64,000 nucleotides of DNA. Origin: Entoloma clypeatum. Its lineage: Eukaryota; Basidiomycota; Agaricomycetes; Agaricales; Entolomataceae. The stretch covers positions 2,232,001 to 2,296,000 of the forward strand of contig OY751493.1 of NCBI GenBank assembly GCA_963565915.1. The letters are read 5' to 3'. Under the pieces are notes generated by a model that saw nothing but the letters and a program-made list of their open reading frames with translations, made no database searches and was not told the DNA's origin. Positions 46,736-58,797 of the stretch are shown piece after piece. The position numbers were made by a program, and so were the translations under genes. Numbering within the stretch: the stretch's first letter is position 1; each line of letters starts with the position of its first letter.

Positions 46736-48024
46736 TGAAGGGATCAAGTCTCTCATTTCATGCCCAATGGTTGTACTCAGTCTGTTGTTCAGTGGCAGTG
46801 AAGTGGGCGTAGATCTGCCTTTGAGTAAGATGTGGTGATGCAGCTCTGGAATGTCTCAATGTGAGTGTCCTAATCAATCTTCTAATAATGGTTGTCTAGA
46901 CACCAATAAACTCTCTAACCTCTATGATCTGACCTGTCTGAGGTCCTTCTTGAATGCAAAAGCTTTTGAGTTTGTTCTGTCAGGTGTTGTAACATGTGAC
47001 CTGGTGTTGTTGCCAGTGAGCAAGATGGATGCTCTCTGCTATTTTGCCATGGGGGCGATGCTCATCATTGTCTAGTTCTTTGTCAAGCACCTGCTGTAGG
47101 ATGTGACAGATCTCTGATTCAATGTACTGCTGGATGAGTGTAAAATCAATACTATCTCGAGGACTTAGCTCCTCCTGTCAGGCTTCTGGCATGGCGAATG
47201 GGTTACTGGTGAAGTCTTCAAAGAAGCACAATATCTTGACTCATCTGGTAGTTGCTCTCTTCACTCTGGGCGAACCTAACGAGATTTAGCAACTTCTTAT
47301 GTGTAACAAACCATTCCAAGGTTTGGGCAGAGTATGCAGGAAGTGGAAAGGTGAAGAGCAATGTTATTGCTAAATCTAAGGAATGTAGCTATGGTACATG
47401 AGGTTTATATAGTACTGACTATGAGTGGTAGCGAATGAGTCAGTAACTGTGGAAGGCAGTGTGCATGAGTAAGGTGACTGCGGAATGCTATGTACACTGA
47501 CATCATGATTCCTACAGATTTGGCTAGTGGGGCTATTTCGGGCTAGTACTAGTGCCTACTAGCCCAAAATAGTTCAATAATCACAAGTTCAATAATCTAG
47601 GTTAGATCAATCACTAGGGCATTGTCGAGATGATGCCAACATGTCGCCAAGAGACCAAAGACATTGATTTTTTCATGTTCTCAATGGTATTGAGCTTACT
47701 TTCGTAATCATTATGTACATCATCCTGTAATGTATTCTAGCACTTTCATAATGAATGAATAACTAACCAACTCTTTGGGCTAGTTGGACTTGTTATCTAG
47801 TGACGAGCAAAATAGCTCCAAATAGATCAATAGCTTTTTGTGGAAATGCTGATGGAGTAAGCTGGCTGCAGAATGAGTAATACTACTGCAGAAGGCAAGT
47901 CAGTGTGGGAGTGAAGTAGACTAAAGGAGATGATGAAGTAAAGTAGATGAGTAAGTAAAAGAGGAATTGGGCCAATGAGTAAAAAGAATAATGAGGTTGT
48001 CAGCATAGTGTACGGTCTGTAACA
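46736..48024 (-). mobile_element. Gypsy G2c fragment: 5' LTR, leader and gag start
   Basis: Minus strand. The LTR runs 48024 to about 47297 (including an insertion), then the primer site, leader and ORF0/gag start, ending at about 46736. It corresponds to G2a up to about 28745. CpG sites of G2a are almost all TG or CA here. The self-complement is kept: AGATTTAGCAA (47282-47292, binding-site side) and TTGCTAAATCT (47367-47377, LTR side). Confidence 0.8.
47500..47862. mobile_element. Insertion of about 360 bp in the G2c LTR, MITE-like
   Basis: The LTR alignment breaks after TACACTGA and resumes at GTAAGCTG. The inserted DNA has imperfect inverted blocks near its ends (GGGGCTATTTCGGGCTAG and, on the complement, GGAGCTATTTTGCTCG). 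No clear target duplication and no coding region were found. Confidence 0.45.
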
Positions 48025-48518
48025 CCTTCACATTGTGTTTGGCTCATGTGAAGCGACCCCAGCACAGCAGTTTTGAGTACTACAACAAAGAGCAGCATGC
48101 CCAAGCAGTCGTAGATGGCTTGTCAGTGTCACCGACGACTTAGGCCCTCACTTATAATGCCCTGCAATGATGTTGAAATTGCAGTCATTTCTGCTTGCCT
48201 GGTGTCGGCCCAGATTTTCATGGGAAGCGAGTGATAACCAAGCCGTTGCAAACTGATGGCAAAATTTTGAAAAGTTTTGGGTGCTGCAAATATGCTCTAT
48301 TGATAACAATAATTCATATTGATCCTCAAATCCTTCCATAAATATATTCATTGTCTACAGATCCTGGTGAAACAAGCTACATAAGACATTCCTCCAACCG
48401 AAAATAGAGCCCTATTTTTTTCGGGGTAAACCGGGATCTGAATCCGAGACTCGAAATCAAAATTTCTGTCTCAAAGAGCAGTGGATGACTGTAAGTACAA
48501 GGCTAGCGAAAGGTGACA
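48025..48518. other. Stretch without recognised features
   Basis: Nothing gene-like was seen. It is the boundary between the transposon block and the host-gene island, and contains the 3' flank of the RBM26/27-like gene. Confidence 0.5.
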
Positions 48519-51417
48519 TTATAACATGCCCATTCCATCTTCGCCATCTCCATCCTCACCCCACCCGCTGGCGACTGGTTCCTCGTCTGGGGCATGTGGC
48601 GATTGGGGTGCATCTGATCCCGGAGAACGTAACCGGGGCGCGTCGTCTTCCTTCATGGCAACATCTGAGGCACTAGGTGGGATCGAAGCCGGAGGCACGT
48701 CTCTTGAGACTGGCGTGGCGGTGGCGCCTCCCGTATACCAACTCATTTGTACTGTTCCGATAGATGTCACATTGTTTGCTTTTGACATTCCCTGGAAGGC
48801 GGTCAATTGTTCAATTGAATTTGTACTAACTGGAAACGGCATACCTGTTCTGCCCCAGCACGAGTTTTGAACGAGACAATAATGTCACCAGACTCAGATC
48901 TTTCAAGCGATTCCACTTGACCAGCGGTCTAAAAGAAAGAACCTGGTCAGTGTAATGATCAGAGAAGTAGGGAAAGGAGACCTGCTTCAAAGCAGTCGCG
49001 CAAATTCTGTAAAGCCTCCTCCGGGACGCCTTTTACGAGTAGCTTCCTTGGACGATTATCCAGTTTCATGCTAGCCCGTGGAAGATGTCCGCCTCGCATT
49101 CCCCCACGGTATCCACGGATGCTTCGTCCCCTACCGCGATACGGGCGATGACTAGCGCCATATAATGGCTCTGCACCTGGCTCTGCAATCCCAAGCCTTG
49201 CAGCCTGAAAGGGAACATGAATCGGTGCATACTGGGATGAAAGTAAGAATACCTCTGCCTTCAATTGTTCAAGCTTAACCCTTAGAGCCGCTGTACTGTC
49301 GTCGCCTCCTACAGCGTTATGGATTTCAAGTTCCTTATCCAACCACTCCTTCTCCTTTTCGTCGCGACTACCCCCCGATATATCTGATTGCTGAGGTACC
49401 AAAGGCGCTTCCCTCGGCTTCTGTTTCATTTCTTCTCCGAGGTTTCGTAGCTGTGATAAGATTGTTTTCTTTTCCTTACTAGAAGCGGTTGCTAGAGATG
49501 CCATGAGTGATTTCTGTTCAGCAATTTGCTTCTCAAGTAATTGGTGCTTGGCAGCTAGAGAGCTCGTGGAGGCAGAGCAATTCGCTGACGATTTTTGAGG
49601 CACATAATTCGTCACGGGCGTTGTGGTCAGAGACGGAGAGGTCAGACTCTTGTTCGATATCGTGGCGATCAACGGCGCAGACGCCGCTAATAACTTTGCC
49701 CCCACTTGCCCATGTCCCTCCATTGGCCGATGCCAAAACACTTTGACAAATCTATTGCCGAAAACGGCTTCCTGAGATTTCCAAGCAGCGTAGGCTTCCT
49801 CATGGCTGGAAAAGCTAATCAGTGCCTTGGCAGTTAAACCGTCGATCGCAACATTTGTCACAGTCCCGAATCGTTTGAACCATTCATTGACTTGATCGAG
49901 ACTCAGTTTGTCGTTTGGTATTTTCTCGACAACGAGGGTTTTATCGTTGCGACGTTCCGGACGGAATTTGTGAATTTCTCCGCCAAATGAACCGCCAATC
50001 CCTCTTTTGACTCCCGGGCCCCTGAAGCTATTGTAGTTGGGTTTCAATCCCACCTCTATCTGACGTGTTTGATCGGTCAATGGGTCCAATGACTGGCCAT
50101 TTGTCCTTTCGTTTTGCCCAAGATAGTTGCTCGCGTCAAATGGTTCTGGACGTGGCAGGGGTGGTGGAGGGGTTTGGTGCTCGTTAATAGCAGGTTGTAG
50201 CGGTCCCTGGGCAAATATCTCTCGTTGTGCGTTATCGTTCTCTGGAAGAACGGGGGTTAGGTCTTGAATAACCGGTAGTTCTCCAGAAGCATGAGATCGG
50301 CGGAGACCTTGCGTTCCGTCTCCTTGTTGTATTCGAGGCAGTAGGGGGGCTCTCGGGGGACGGTTTCCCATTGGTCGCATATCCATACGCGCCTCGTGTG
50401 GGTCGTAAGCGGTGCCGACGCCGGTGAAGCCAAACGGATTCGCCCCTGCAAACATGGACATGAACGGCATGGTAATAGGACCGTTGATTGGATATAATCC
50501 GGGAACTACGGCATCGTCTGCATGACTATACTTGCACATGGCGCCGCGTGCGCAATACCCGCTATCTGATGGCAGGGTTGGTCAAATGTGCAGAAAAAAA
50601 GCGCATAACATACTGTGGTAATCTCTGCATATTCCCCGCTTCTGATCAGGAGGTTGATAGACTTGCTGACGGCGACCGTTCAGATTCTGCAAATTATTCA
50701 TGGTCGGCATGCCCATCCTGGTGGTTCCTGTTACCCCGGCGTCTGCCCCATATACCTCCATGTCGTCCTCATACCCGTTGCCGATAGGTGCTTCCATCCG
50801 ACTACCCCATCCGCCAGTCGACCGATGTTCCCCTCGTCCGTTGTGATTGGTGGAATACCGCGAAAACAGGCCCTCCGTGCTCAGACGTGGTCCCTTCGCC
50901 GAGGGTCGTTCTTCTCTCTCTTCATTATCGATACTTCTTTTCAAACTGCGATCGGAGGGGCTGGATGATGAGGGGGACATTAGTCCATCCAGAGGTATTG
51001 GTATCCCAGTATCGGCGTCAGGGGTTTTATTAGCAAACGAGGAAGATGGAGAGGAGGCGGAATATGGCAGGTATGATTTGGTTCGGAGGACTGTGAATAA
51101 TGTGTCGATAAATGTAGAACATTCTGCTGTGAATGGAGGGGTAAAAATTATAAGAACTGTGCGACGACAAAAAAACGGACCTTTCTCCAAGAACTCGTCG
51201 AGTTGAACTGCAAGCTCGTTTCGCATTTCACTTTCTGGGACATTATGCTTGAGTAAAGCAAGAATATAATCGGCCAGTGCTCCTGGTTCTGCATCGCATC
51301 TAGAAAAAGATTGGCCAAACATAAGACAAAAATTGTTATGGCGGGGGCATACATCGGTTCCAGAGTCCGGACGAGCCATGGCTTCAAATGCGTGGAGGTT
51401 GAGGGGTCAAATATCAT
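48519..51417 (-). CDS. RBM26/RBM27-like protein (PWI-like, CCCH finger, RRM)
   Basis: Nuclear RNA-binding protein of the RBM26/27 family (fission yeast Rmn1 type), linked in other organisms to exosome targeting of polyadenylated nuclear RNA. Exons on the minus strand: 51417-51353, 51299-50614, 50565-48986, 48928-48845, 48791-48519; 895 residues. Seen: N-terminal PWI-like block LKPWLVRTLEPICDAEPG; CCCH finger C-x8-C-x5-C-x3-H (about residue 242, ends CKYSH); RRM with KTLVVEKIPN and ALISFSSHEEA (about 465-535); a coiled coil (LLEKQIAEQKSLM); an Arg/Gly-rich stretch; and a second RRM-like module (RKLLVKGVPEEAL ... GQVESLERSESGDIIVSF). Intron 3 keeps frame only with a GC donor at 48985 (GAA|GCAGGT); the nearby GT shifts frame to a quick stop. 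The start at 51417 follows the family N-terminus; an upstream ATG at 51495 is possible. Confidence 0.85.
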
Positions 51418-52383
51418 GTCTGGCGGTAGGAGAGCCCTTCTTCTTCCAGTAAGGCTCCTAGGGTCGTTCGGCAGTGACTGGGGGTGCAGCTTCAAGTTCG
51501 AGGATGTATTGGGTAAGCCATCGGCTCATTCCGACACGGGTCAAATTTGCAATCGGCTACATACATACTTACAACATGCAATTCAACAGTACTTGATGGC
51601 CGTGATCAACTTAAGAAACCAAGTAGATATTTCATGTCAAAGATATACTATAATTCAACCCAAGTATACAATTGCATGAAGCGGTTAGAGTACGGTGAAA
51701 AAAAAGCATACTCAACGTTACTTGTTCTGCTGGAGAGTTCAGATACCCAGGGAGGACGAATAAGTGGATTGAGATAGAAGGTCAGGAGCGACGAGATCCT
51801 GATCGTTGTGGATGGAAAAAGCAGCTCTACATTCCCCGAGTCAAAGGCTGAGCTGACTCGGGAACTTGAACGTTACGGCCAAGCGTGAGAATGGATGGTC
51901 GGCAACAGTAGCTGATGGGATGTTGCTGATGGGATGTTGACGAAGGCCAGCAACAGTGAAATGATGCAAGTGAGGAAGAATGGTGATGAATAGGTGACGC
52001 GGGTATCGGTCGTTAAGAACGTCATAGTAGCCAGTGAGCCTCAGTGCTGCCTGGTGAGGCCGGTGAGGCTCATCCATAGTGATGTTACCGTTGATGACGG
52101 GATCAGGAGGGATGGATGACGTGACGGGGCCTATGAATCGCGGCGAGGAATGGTGAGATGGCTTGAACTTGATACGAATGTTGAACCGAAGGGCCAGGCT
52201 GAGGGCAGAACCTGTTCAGGGGATATAGCCGACAGTCAGGGATCCGGAGGAATCATTGAGAGATGATATGGCGAGTGCTAAGTAGGAAAAATTAAGCTGA
52301 GGCAGGTGTTTTATAACTCTACGCCTCGAGGTCATGAGCACTATCGGAATTATGCGATGGGTCAATTACATGAGACCCCCTGA
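51418..52383. other. Intergenic stretch between the RBM26/27-like and rhodanese genes
   Basis: Nearly 1 kb without a recognised gene. A repeated GCTGATGGGATGTTG pair lies at about 51911-51940. A minus-strand ORF of 78 codons (52077-51841) has no recognisable similarity. The promoter of the RBM26/27-like gene should be at the left side. Confidence 0.4.
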
Positions 52384-53024
52384 TTAAGACCCCTTGTTTT
52401 CTTTCTCCACCCACTCAAGCCAGGAACCTTTATAGTTCAAGATACTGCATGACAAAATCATTGAAGAATTGATTGTGCATGAGGGTAAAAGCATACTTTA
52501 CATATCCATTTCGTTTAGCAACATCACTAGCAGTGGTGCTTCGCATGCCACTCCGGCAGTAAAAAATCAGTTTTTGATCGCTATGTGGCTTTTCGAAACC
52601 GTGTCTCTCAAGAAAGGTGACACGGTCCAGATGCAGGGAATTGGCCAAATCGGACAGCGGTATGTTGACTGCTGAAGGTATCATCCCTTGTATCACTTCA
52701 TTGGGCTCACGAACGTCAATTAAATAGACATCCTGAGTAAGCGTCAGACGATGATAAGACGTACACCACCACACTTACGGACGTTGGGTTGTTCGTCACC
52801 GGTTTCAGCGCGTCGTATTTGATTTCCTTTGCATCCCAGTCTCTCTGTAGATCATCATTACGCTGGAGAGCCTCCTTCCGAGCTTTTTCAGGAGTCAAAA
52901 CAGGCTTTGAGGATGGTCCTGTCGTATGGAGTCTGAACTGGTGGCAGGCAGATTGACGAAAAACGACATGTTTGCTTCGAGGAATCGCAACCCTCGCAGA
53001 GAGTGTTATCGATGTTCGCAGCAT
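52384..53024 (-). CDS. Mitochondrial single-domain rhodanese-like sulfurtransferase
   Basis: Exons on the minus strand: 53024-52779, 52732-52497, 52444-52384; 180 residues. The N-terminus (MLRTSITLSARVAIPRSKHV..FRQSAC) is Arg/Ser-rich without acids, typical of a mitochondrial presequence. The rhodanese domain runs DVYLIDVREPNEV, GMIPSAVNIPL, then the active-site loop CRSGMRS with the catalytic Cys at about residue 141. It ends NGYVNILNYKGSWLEW. The second intron (52445-52496, GTATGC...CATGCAG) is needed to reach that ending. The gene is divergent from the CTR gene, with 107 bp between the start codons. Likely a persulfide sulfurtransferase; the substrate is unknown. Confidence 0.9.
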
Positions 53025-53131
53025 TTGCTTGGAGGAAGCTTGCCAGTATTATTAAATAGTAAACAAAGTCAGTTTGACACACCACAACAAACACTTACTT
53101 AGGCTAAGTCTACCAGAGTCAGACTTGGACC
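53025..53131. promoter_or_regulatory. Short bidirectional promoter region, rhodanese/CTR
   Basis: Only 107 bp separate the two divergent ATGs. An AT-rich block (TATTATTAAATAGTAAA, about 53047-53063) lies in it. No match to the copper-response element DWDDHGCTGD was found in this interval. Confidence 0.5.
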
Positions 53132-53754
53132 ATGGAGATGAGTACAGGCAGTGGCGAGGACATGTCCGACGTGGTCATGATACCCTGGTTCCATCTTACT
53201 CCAGGCGACTACCTCCTCTTCCGATCATGGCGCCCCAGATCGACAGGAGCGATAGTTGGTGCTTGCATGGGACTCGTATTACTAGCCATCTTCGACCGAT
53301 GGCTTTCTGCTACTCGTTATCTCCTTGAGCGACGTTGGCGTCACAGGTACGGCCCAATCATGTATGCACCTCTCACACCTTTGGACAACACCATTCAGAG
53401 CACTCGTCTTGACTATGCGACCTGTCATTCTCCCCGGAAAAGCCTCCCCCTCGCCATCCAGCGAACTATCTGACGAGAAATCGCATCAGAACAAGGAGGT
53501 TCCCCCCCGCACTATCCCGCCGTTCATACTGGTACATGACCTTCCGCGTGGGCTCATTCATACTGCCCAGGCGCTGTTGACATATATTCTGATGTTATCT
53601 GTGATGTATATTTCCATCCTTGGACCTTGGCTACACTCTCTGAATCCAATTCGAAAGGACTTTCAACGTTGCCTTCCTCATCTCCATTGTGGCGGGCCTT
53701 GGTCTTGGGGAGATGGTCTTTGGTAGAATGGGGCGTGGCAAGGATATTCATTAA
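53132..53754 (+). CDS. CTR-family high-affinity copper transporter
   Basis: Plasma-membrane or vacuolar Cu(I) channel acting as a trimer. Exons: 53132-53346, 53399-53605, 53658-53754; 172 residues. The N-terminus is short and Met-containing (MEMSTGSGEDM). TM1 lies around GAIVGACMGLVLLAIFDRWL, a hydrophilic loop follows, and TM2 is AQALLTYILMLSVM with the signature M-x3-M. TM3 has the G-x3-G signature (GLGLG in IVAGLGLGEMVFG). The ATG has a good context (GGACCATGG). It sits between the rhodanese (divergent, 107 bp) and a BIM1-like copper protein (same strand, 411 bp downstream). It appears intact. Few MxxM motifs precede TM1, so localisation is left open. Confidence 0.9.
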
Positions 53755-54067
53755 CAATTGAGGCTGTCCGCAAGCCGTTTCCACATCAGATCCAAGGGTG
53801 CAAGTTGCCCATCTCGGTGTAATCTCAGCAAGGTGGCTTTACGATTTATTGCATCGACAAAGCACGACAGAAACCAAGGACATTCTCACGCGCATCCTTA
53901 CCACCGAGGTTCACACATTCAAATTCACTCTGAAAGTCTAAATAAAGGATCCTCACAACCTGATATACTTACACCGGTAGGAGTTCATTCCATTTAGGAA
54001 GAAGGCAAATTGCCAATATTATTGTTGAATTCAAATCGTAAGTAAGTAGTCGCTAGCTTCGATTGCC

Positions 54068-54077
54068 ACAGCAAAAA
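54068..54077 (-). promoter_or_regulatory. Possible copper-response element upstream of the BIM1-like gene
   Basis: On the minus strand the sequence TTTTTGCTGT fits DWDDHGCTGD, the element bound by Cuf1-type copper regulators in fission yeast. It is about 90 bp before the ATG. The motif is loose and adjacent to a poly-A run, so a chance match is possible. Confidence 0.3.
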
Positions 54078-54165
54078 AAAACTTTTTAGTCGCACGGCGG
54101 GAGTCTTGATTTAAATATGCTCAGGACTAAGACGGGGTAGATCTCAACGGAACGCCCACGGAGCG

Positions 54166-55016
54166 ATGTACTCTGCCCTTACTCTCGTTCTTCTTGGATT
54201 GGTGGCTTTTACTAATGCCCACTTTCAACTTCAATTTCCACCCCCTCGTGGAACCTTCGATGAGGACAATGAGCCAACATTCTGCGGTAAGCTTTGCAGA
54301 CTTGACAGCGACGAGTAAAATCAACGTGCATTTCTTTCAGATGGCTATAAAACCGCAGCAACTCGCTCCACGTTTCCCCTAAGTGGAGGATTCTTCTCAT
54401 TGAATTCGGAACATGCACAGTGGACTGGTAACAACCTCTGAATGGTCGTTTTCGCTTGAACTTAACTGCGTGATCACTGGCAGGTGGTGTTTTAGTCTCG
54501 ACGGCCACGAACCCAACCTCGTTCAGTAACTTCTCACAAATCGTTCCGTTCTTCCGAGAAGAAGGAGAAGGTGCATTCTGCTTTCCATTGGACTTTACGA
54601 CTAGTCCAAATGCGACTGGACTTCAAAGCGGCCAGAATGTGACGATACAGGTCAAGTTTGTCCCAGATCACTGAATTTCAACGTTGCTCATTAGTCAATA
54701 GATCGTTTTCAACGGAGGCGACGGTCAATTGTACCAGGTACTCCGTGTTCATTTTCAATCGAAGTCATTATCGCGTAACATATGTCATTAGTGTGCAGAC
54801 TTGACACTTTCAAGTAGCTTCCAGATCACATCGGACGTTAAGTGCTCTAATGCGACTGGTGCCACTAGTACGACCCCGACTGCAACCCGCTCGCCCCCGT
54901 CTGCCTCGTCCACGGCACCAGCAAGCTCTACGAAAACGGCGGGTGCTACAGGAAAGAACTTCTCAGCAGGTGTTCTAATTCTGACAATGCTTAGCGTCGG
55001 TGTGATTATTCTGTGA
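54166..55016 (+). CDS. X325/BIM1-like LPMO-fold copper protein, GPI-type
   Basis: Extracellular copper-binding protein of the BIM1/X325 family, LPMO-like in fold and, in Cryptococcus, required for copper import with Ctr1. Exons: 54166-54286, 54341-54427, 54484-54650, 54702-54737, 54792-55016; 211 residues. Signal peptide [18 protein letters not shown]; the mature protein then begins with His ([11 protein letters not shown]), as the copper brace needs. Also seen: [17 protein letters not shown] with a candidate second Cu His, the block [19 protein letters not shown] with a candidate Asp, and [15 protein letters not shown]. Four Cys are positioned for two disulfides. A Ser/Thr-rich stalk follows, and a hydrophobic tail ending at the stop ([15 protein letters not shown]) fits a GPI signal. 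It is next to a CTR transporter gene, which supports a role in copper uptake. All five exons join in frame. Confidence 0.87.
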
Positions 55017-55175
55017 TGAGCTCAACAATAGTATTTAGTATTATATGTGCTCCATTGCATTACATACCTCTCTGTTATTATCCACAATTCAACAAAGTTG
55101 TCACAAGGATTTGTCAAACCGGAGCAGCACAAACCCGATGCCGAGAGCAAGAGCAGGTTATACTATTGATTCCCT

Positions 55176-56035
55176 AGAAACGACCAGGCTCCTAAACCAT
55201 CCCCTCGACACGGATGAACGCGTTCGCAATGTTTTATATGTATTATCTAATTGTTTGTTCATCCTTAACACGTGCAGAACAAACAGAAGGGAAAACGCGA
55301 ACATCCGGGTGAGGGGCTGGCACAAATGGCCTCTCCGCCCATCAAGGAGGCAGGGCTTCAGCTGATGAAGATTGTCAAAGTATTGGTGCAAACCCAGAGT
55401 AGGGTTTATTTTCATACCTCACTTACTGCCATTTGCACATGAGTGTGATATTTTTTGACATGCCACGTGCATAGCACCTACAACCAAACAATGAGGACGC
55501 CATGACTCATCAGCGAGCGCTCATCGCCACTTGATGTGCTCCCCGACGAGCACACCAATCAAGAGTTTAAGCTTCAAGGGGAACCTTTGATTATTTTATT
55601 GCAGCTTCGAAAAATGATGTAGAATTCAATGAGAATTTTTCTTAGTCTGCGACTTGAGGGGACAGACGTGCAACTCAATGAGGGGAGACCTGTCAACGTC
55701 ATTGATGGCAATGATTGATGATGGGCGGCATGTTTGGCCATGCACATGGCACGTCAAAAAATATCACACTCATGTGCAAACAGCAGTAAGCGAGGTATGA
55801 AAATAAACCCTACTCTGGGTTTGCACCAATACTTTGACAATCTTCATCAGCTGAAGCCCTGCCTCCATGATGGGCGGAGAGGCCATTTGTGCCAGCCCCT
55901 CACCCGGATGTTCACGTTTTCCCTTCTGTTTGTTCTGCACATGTTAAGGATGAACAAACAATTAGATAATACATATAAAACATTGTAAACATGTTCATCC
56001 ATGTCGAGGGGATGGTTTAGGAGCCTGAGAAACGA
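55176..56035. repeat. Inverted repeat, arms of about 295 bp
   Basis: 55180-55475 is the reverse complement of about 55737-56030, with roughly 5% differences. The spacer of about 260 bp is unrelated. The arms include CACCCGGATGTTC and GGGGATGGTTTAGGAGCCTG words. It is a foldback transposon candidate without coding sequence. 56036-56254 has nothing recognisable. Confidence 0.75.
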
Positions 56036-56254
56036 CCCGTTTTTTGAGACCCTTCACAGATTCATGTTTCTTTCCACATCCACTCACCAGAACCAGTTGT
56101 GGTACTTGACAGATTGCAAGCTAACCTCCTGTCCTCCAACTTCACATGTGACAGTGTTCACAGATCTTGGGCTGCGAGAGCACTGGAAGGAAGAGAAACA
56201 AAAGGGTCTCAATTCACTGGAAAACGACCTAATTCATCAGGAAACATCAGGAAA

Positions 56255-56917
56255 CACGGCACAGGATTCAAAATTTAGCCTTTGCAAATGAGATTGATAA
56301 AGGGTTTGCGAAGTAATAATTTATAGAGGGAACTTTGGGGGCGAAGAATGAAAATGTTTGACAGATGTGAAACACATGGCAAAACATCGACTTTGTCGAG
56401 GCATTTCTCATCAATTGTGATACTTGAGGAACAAAAAAATTTGACAATGCAAATATTGATCATTCTCACCAGAGAAAGTTGATGGAAAATGAAGTCCTGA
56501 AAAAAATCCTTTTGTGTCTAGCTTTGCTGTTTTGAAATTTGTACTTCTTTGTTCACCAAATTCTTTGTAAAAGTTGGGTTTTCTTGAGTGGCTTCAAAAA
56601 CTCTTTCAGGCTTGCTATTCTCACAGACAAGGAATATTTTTGGCAAAAAGAATAAGCATTGCAATAGTTTAATTTTGGCATCAGAAAAGTGCATCCCAAA
56701 AGGAGAACTTTTGTGATCACTTTTGTGCCTGCGAAAGGGTCGTTTCTCATCAACTTTCGCAGACACGACCCCTTTCGCAGGCATGAAAGTTGCCATGTGT
56801 TTCACATCTGTCAAACATTTTCATTCTTCGCCCCCAAAGTCCCCTCTATAAATTATTACTTTGCAAACCCTTTATCAATCTCATTTGCAAAGGCTAAATT
56901 TTGAATCCTGTCCTGTG
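56255..56917. mobile_element. Foldback/MITE element with TIRs of about 140 bp
   Basis: It starts CACGGCACAGGATTC and its end, read on the complement, starts CACAGGACAGGATTC. The TIRs extend over about 140 bp (56255-56400 versus 56775-56917). The middle contains a decayed version of the 4483-4664 palindrome. A partial copy is at 4483-5072. The target duplication is unclear. Confidence 0.65.
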
Positions 56918-57110
56918 AAAGTGGTCCTGTGGCTGGTAGCAAATCATAGCAAACACACTCACATCCATAGCAGCCATAGCACTCTGTAGTAACCTCACTA
57001 GCAGGCATAGCAATGTAGCACTAAAGCATTATAGCATTGTAACATCATAGTACCATAACACTGTAGTACAAAAACCTGGTAGCACCATAGTATGGTAGTC
57101 TCATAGCCTT
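56918..57110. repeat. TAGCA-rich simple repeat
   Basis: Irregular recurrence of CATAGCA, TGTAGCA and CATAGTA words about every 10-15 bases. Similar words return at 58740-58968. From 57111 to about 57554 no feature is recognised, apart from two CATGTCCCTCAG copies. Confidence 0.6.
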
Positions 57111-57554
57111 GTGTAGCGCTCAATATTTTCAGACACTCTTTACATGCCATATAGAAAGAGGTGTTTTTGTTTCATTCAAGAAATAATCATACATAACACA
57201 ATATTTGAGACATGTTGTCAACTACAAAAAATGAAATATCGTGAGTCGTTCCCCTGCACGTCCCTTGCCCGTGCATGTCTCTTGTCACCTGTGCAACACC
57301 CCTGCCCCTTGTGTCCAGCCTGACGTGACCCCCTCCCCCCCAGCATGTCCCTCAGCTCTGGTCTGTGTGTGCGTCCCTCTTGTCACCCAGCTCTCATGTC
57401 CCCCAAGTCCTCGCACGTGGGGTTGGTGCATCTCACCCGTGTTTTTGCACATGTCCCTCAGGTCTGGCCTGTACTTGGTACATCAGCGGACTCATGCAGG
57501 TGATGCGCCAGGGTACTTACCCAGCAAGTACACGCCATGTGTGTCTAACAGCGG

Positions 57555-58610
57555 GTTCCTGCCTTGGCTCGCCACCCACACACACTTCTCGTGCGCCTCC
57601 CGCCATTCCTGCGTTCTCTCGGCCATTCCTCGCGGGTGTCCCATTGTTCTCATGTGTTCTGTATGTTCCCGTCATTCTCACATGTTGTCCTCGCGTGCCC
57701 TGTGTTGTTCCCCTGCCATCCTCGCGTCTCGTATGCAGTTGTTCTCAGTTCCTCGGCTGTGCCTCATGCGTATTCTGTATGTTCCCCACCATTCTCGCAT
57801 GTCGTCCTCGGGTGCCCCTGTTCTCACATGTCCTGTGCCATTCCCTGCCGTCCTCGCGTCTTGTATGTGGTACTTTGTGCATGTCCCGCCATTCTCAGGT
57901 GTCTCGTCAGTGGCCTGTTTCTGATGTGAAGGCATGGGGCTTACCTATATAGGGGAGGGCGTGGGCCTCGTTTGAATGGAGGGAGGAGGCATTGACCGAG
58001 GAGGAGGGAGTGGAGGGAGGTGGAGGGAGTTGATGGGGGGAGGCAAGGCAATGATGTGGGACCTCGAATGTTTGACTTTCGGCCGTTGCCGAGTATTCTC
58101 CAATAGTTTTGCCACATCCACATCAAATACATTCTTCCCTCCCCCCATCACCTTCTCCACTCCCTCCATTCAAACGAGGTCCACGGACTTCCCTATATAG
58201 GTAAGCACCACACCTTCACATCAGAATTGGGCCACTGACGAGGCACCTGAGGGCGGTGGGACGTGCGTGGGGTACCGCGTGCAGGACGTGAGGACGGCGG
58301 GAAGTGGCGCGGGACACATGAGAACGGGGGGGGTGGAAGGGGGGGCACCTGAGGACGACATGTGAGAACGGCGGGGAATGTACAGAATATGTGTGAAGCA
58401 CGGCCGAGGGAACACAGAAACTGAGAATGACTGCATACAAGATGTGAGGATGGCGGGAGAACGACACAGGGCATGCAAGGATGACATGTGAGAATGATGG
58501 GAACATATAGAACACACAAGAACGGTGGGACACTTGTGAGGAACGGCCAAGGGAACACAGGAACGGCGGGAGGCATGTGAGAAGTGTGCGTGGGAGGTGA
58601 GCCAACCCAC
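57555..58610. repeat. Long palindromic repeat, arms of about 420 bp
   Basis: The left arm 57555-57985 is inverted relative to about 58165-58610. Each arm is itself made of related units (CCATTCTCACATGT, GTCCTCGCGTGCCC, CTGTATGTTCCC). At the centre, 57938-58206 is bounded by an exact CTTACCTATATAGG inverted pair and ATTCAAACGAGG copies. Long ORFs in the arms reflect low stop density, not genes. Confidence 0.7.
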
Positions 58611-58797
58611 CATTACATTGTTAATTGTGTATTTATGTATATCCTATAATATGTTGGTCAACTGGTTTAATCATTTCACTTCAAATGTATGGTTTGTGAG
58701 ATTAGTGATAGCAAGAGACCAAGGCTAATGGTATATAATATATGGCTTGCTATGGAGTGCTATGGAGTGCTTTGTAGCAAAGTGCTATGGGGTGCTA

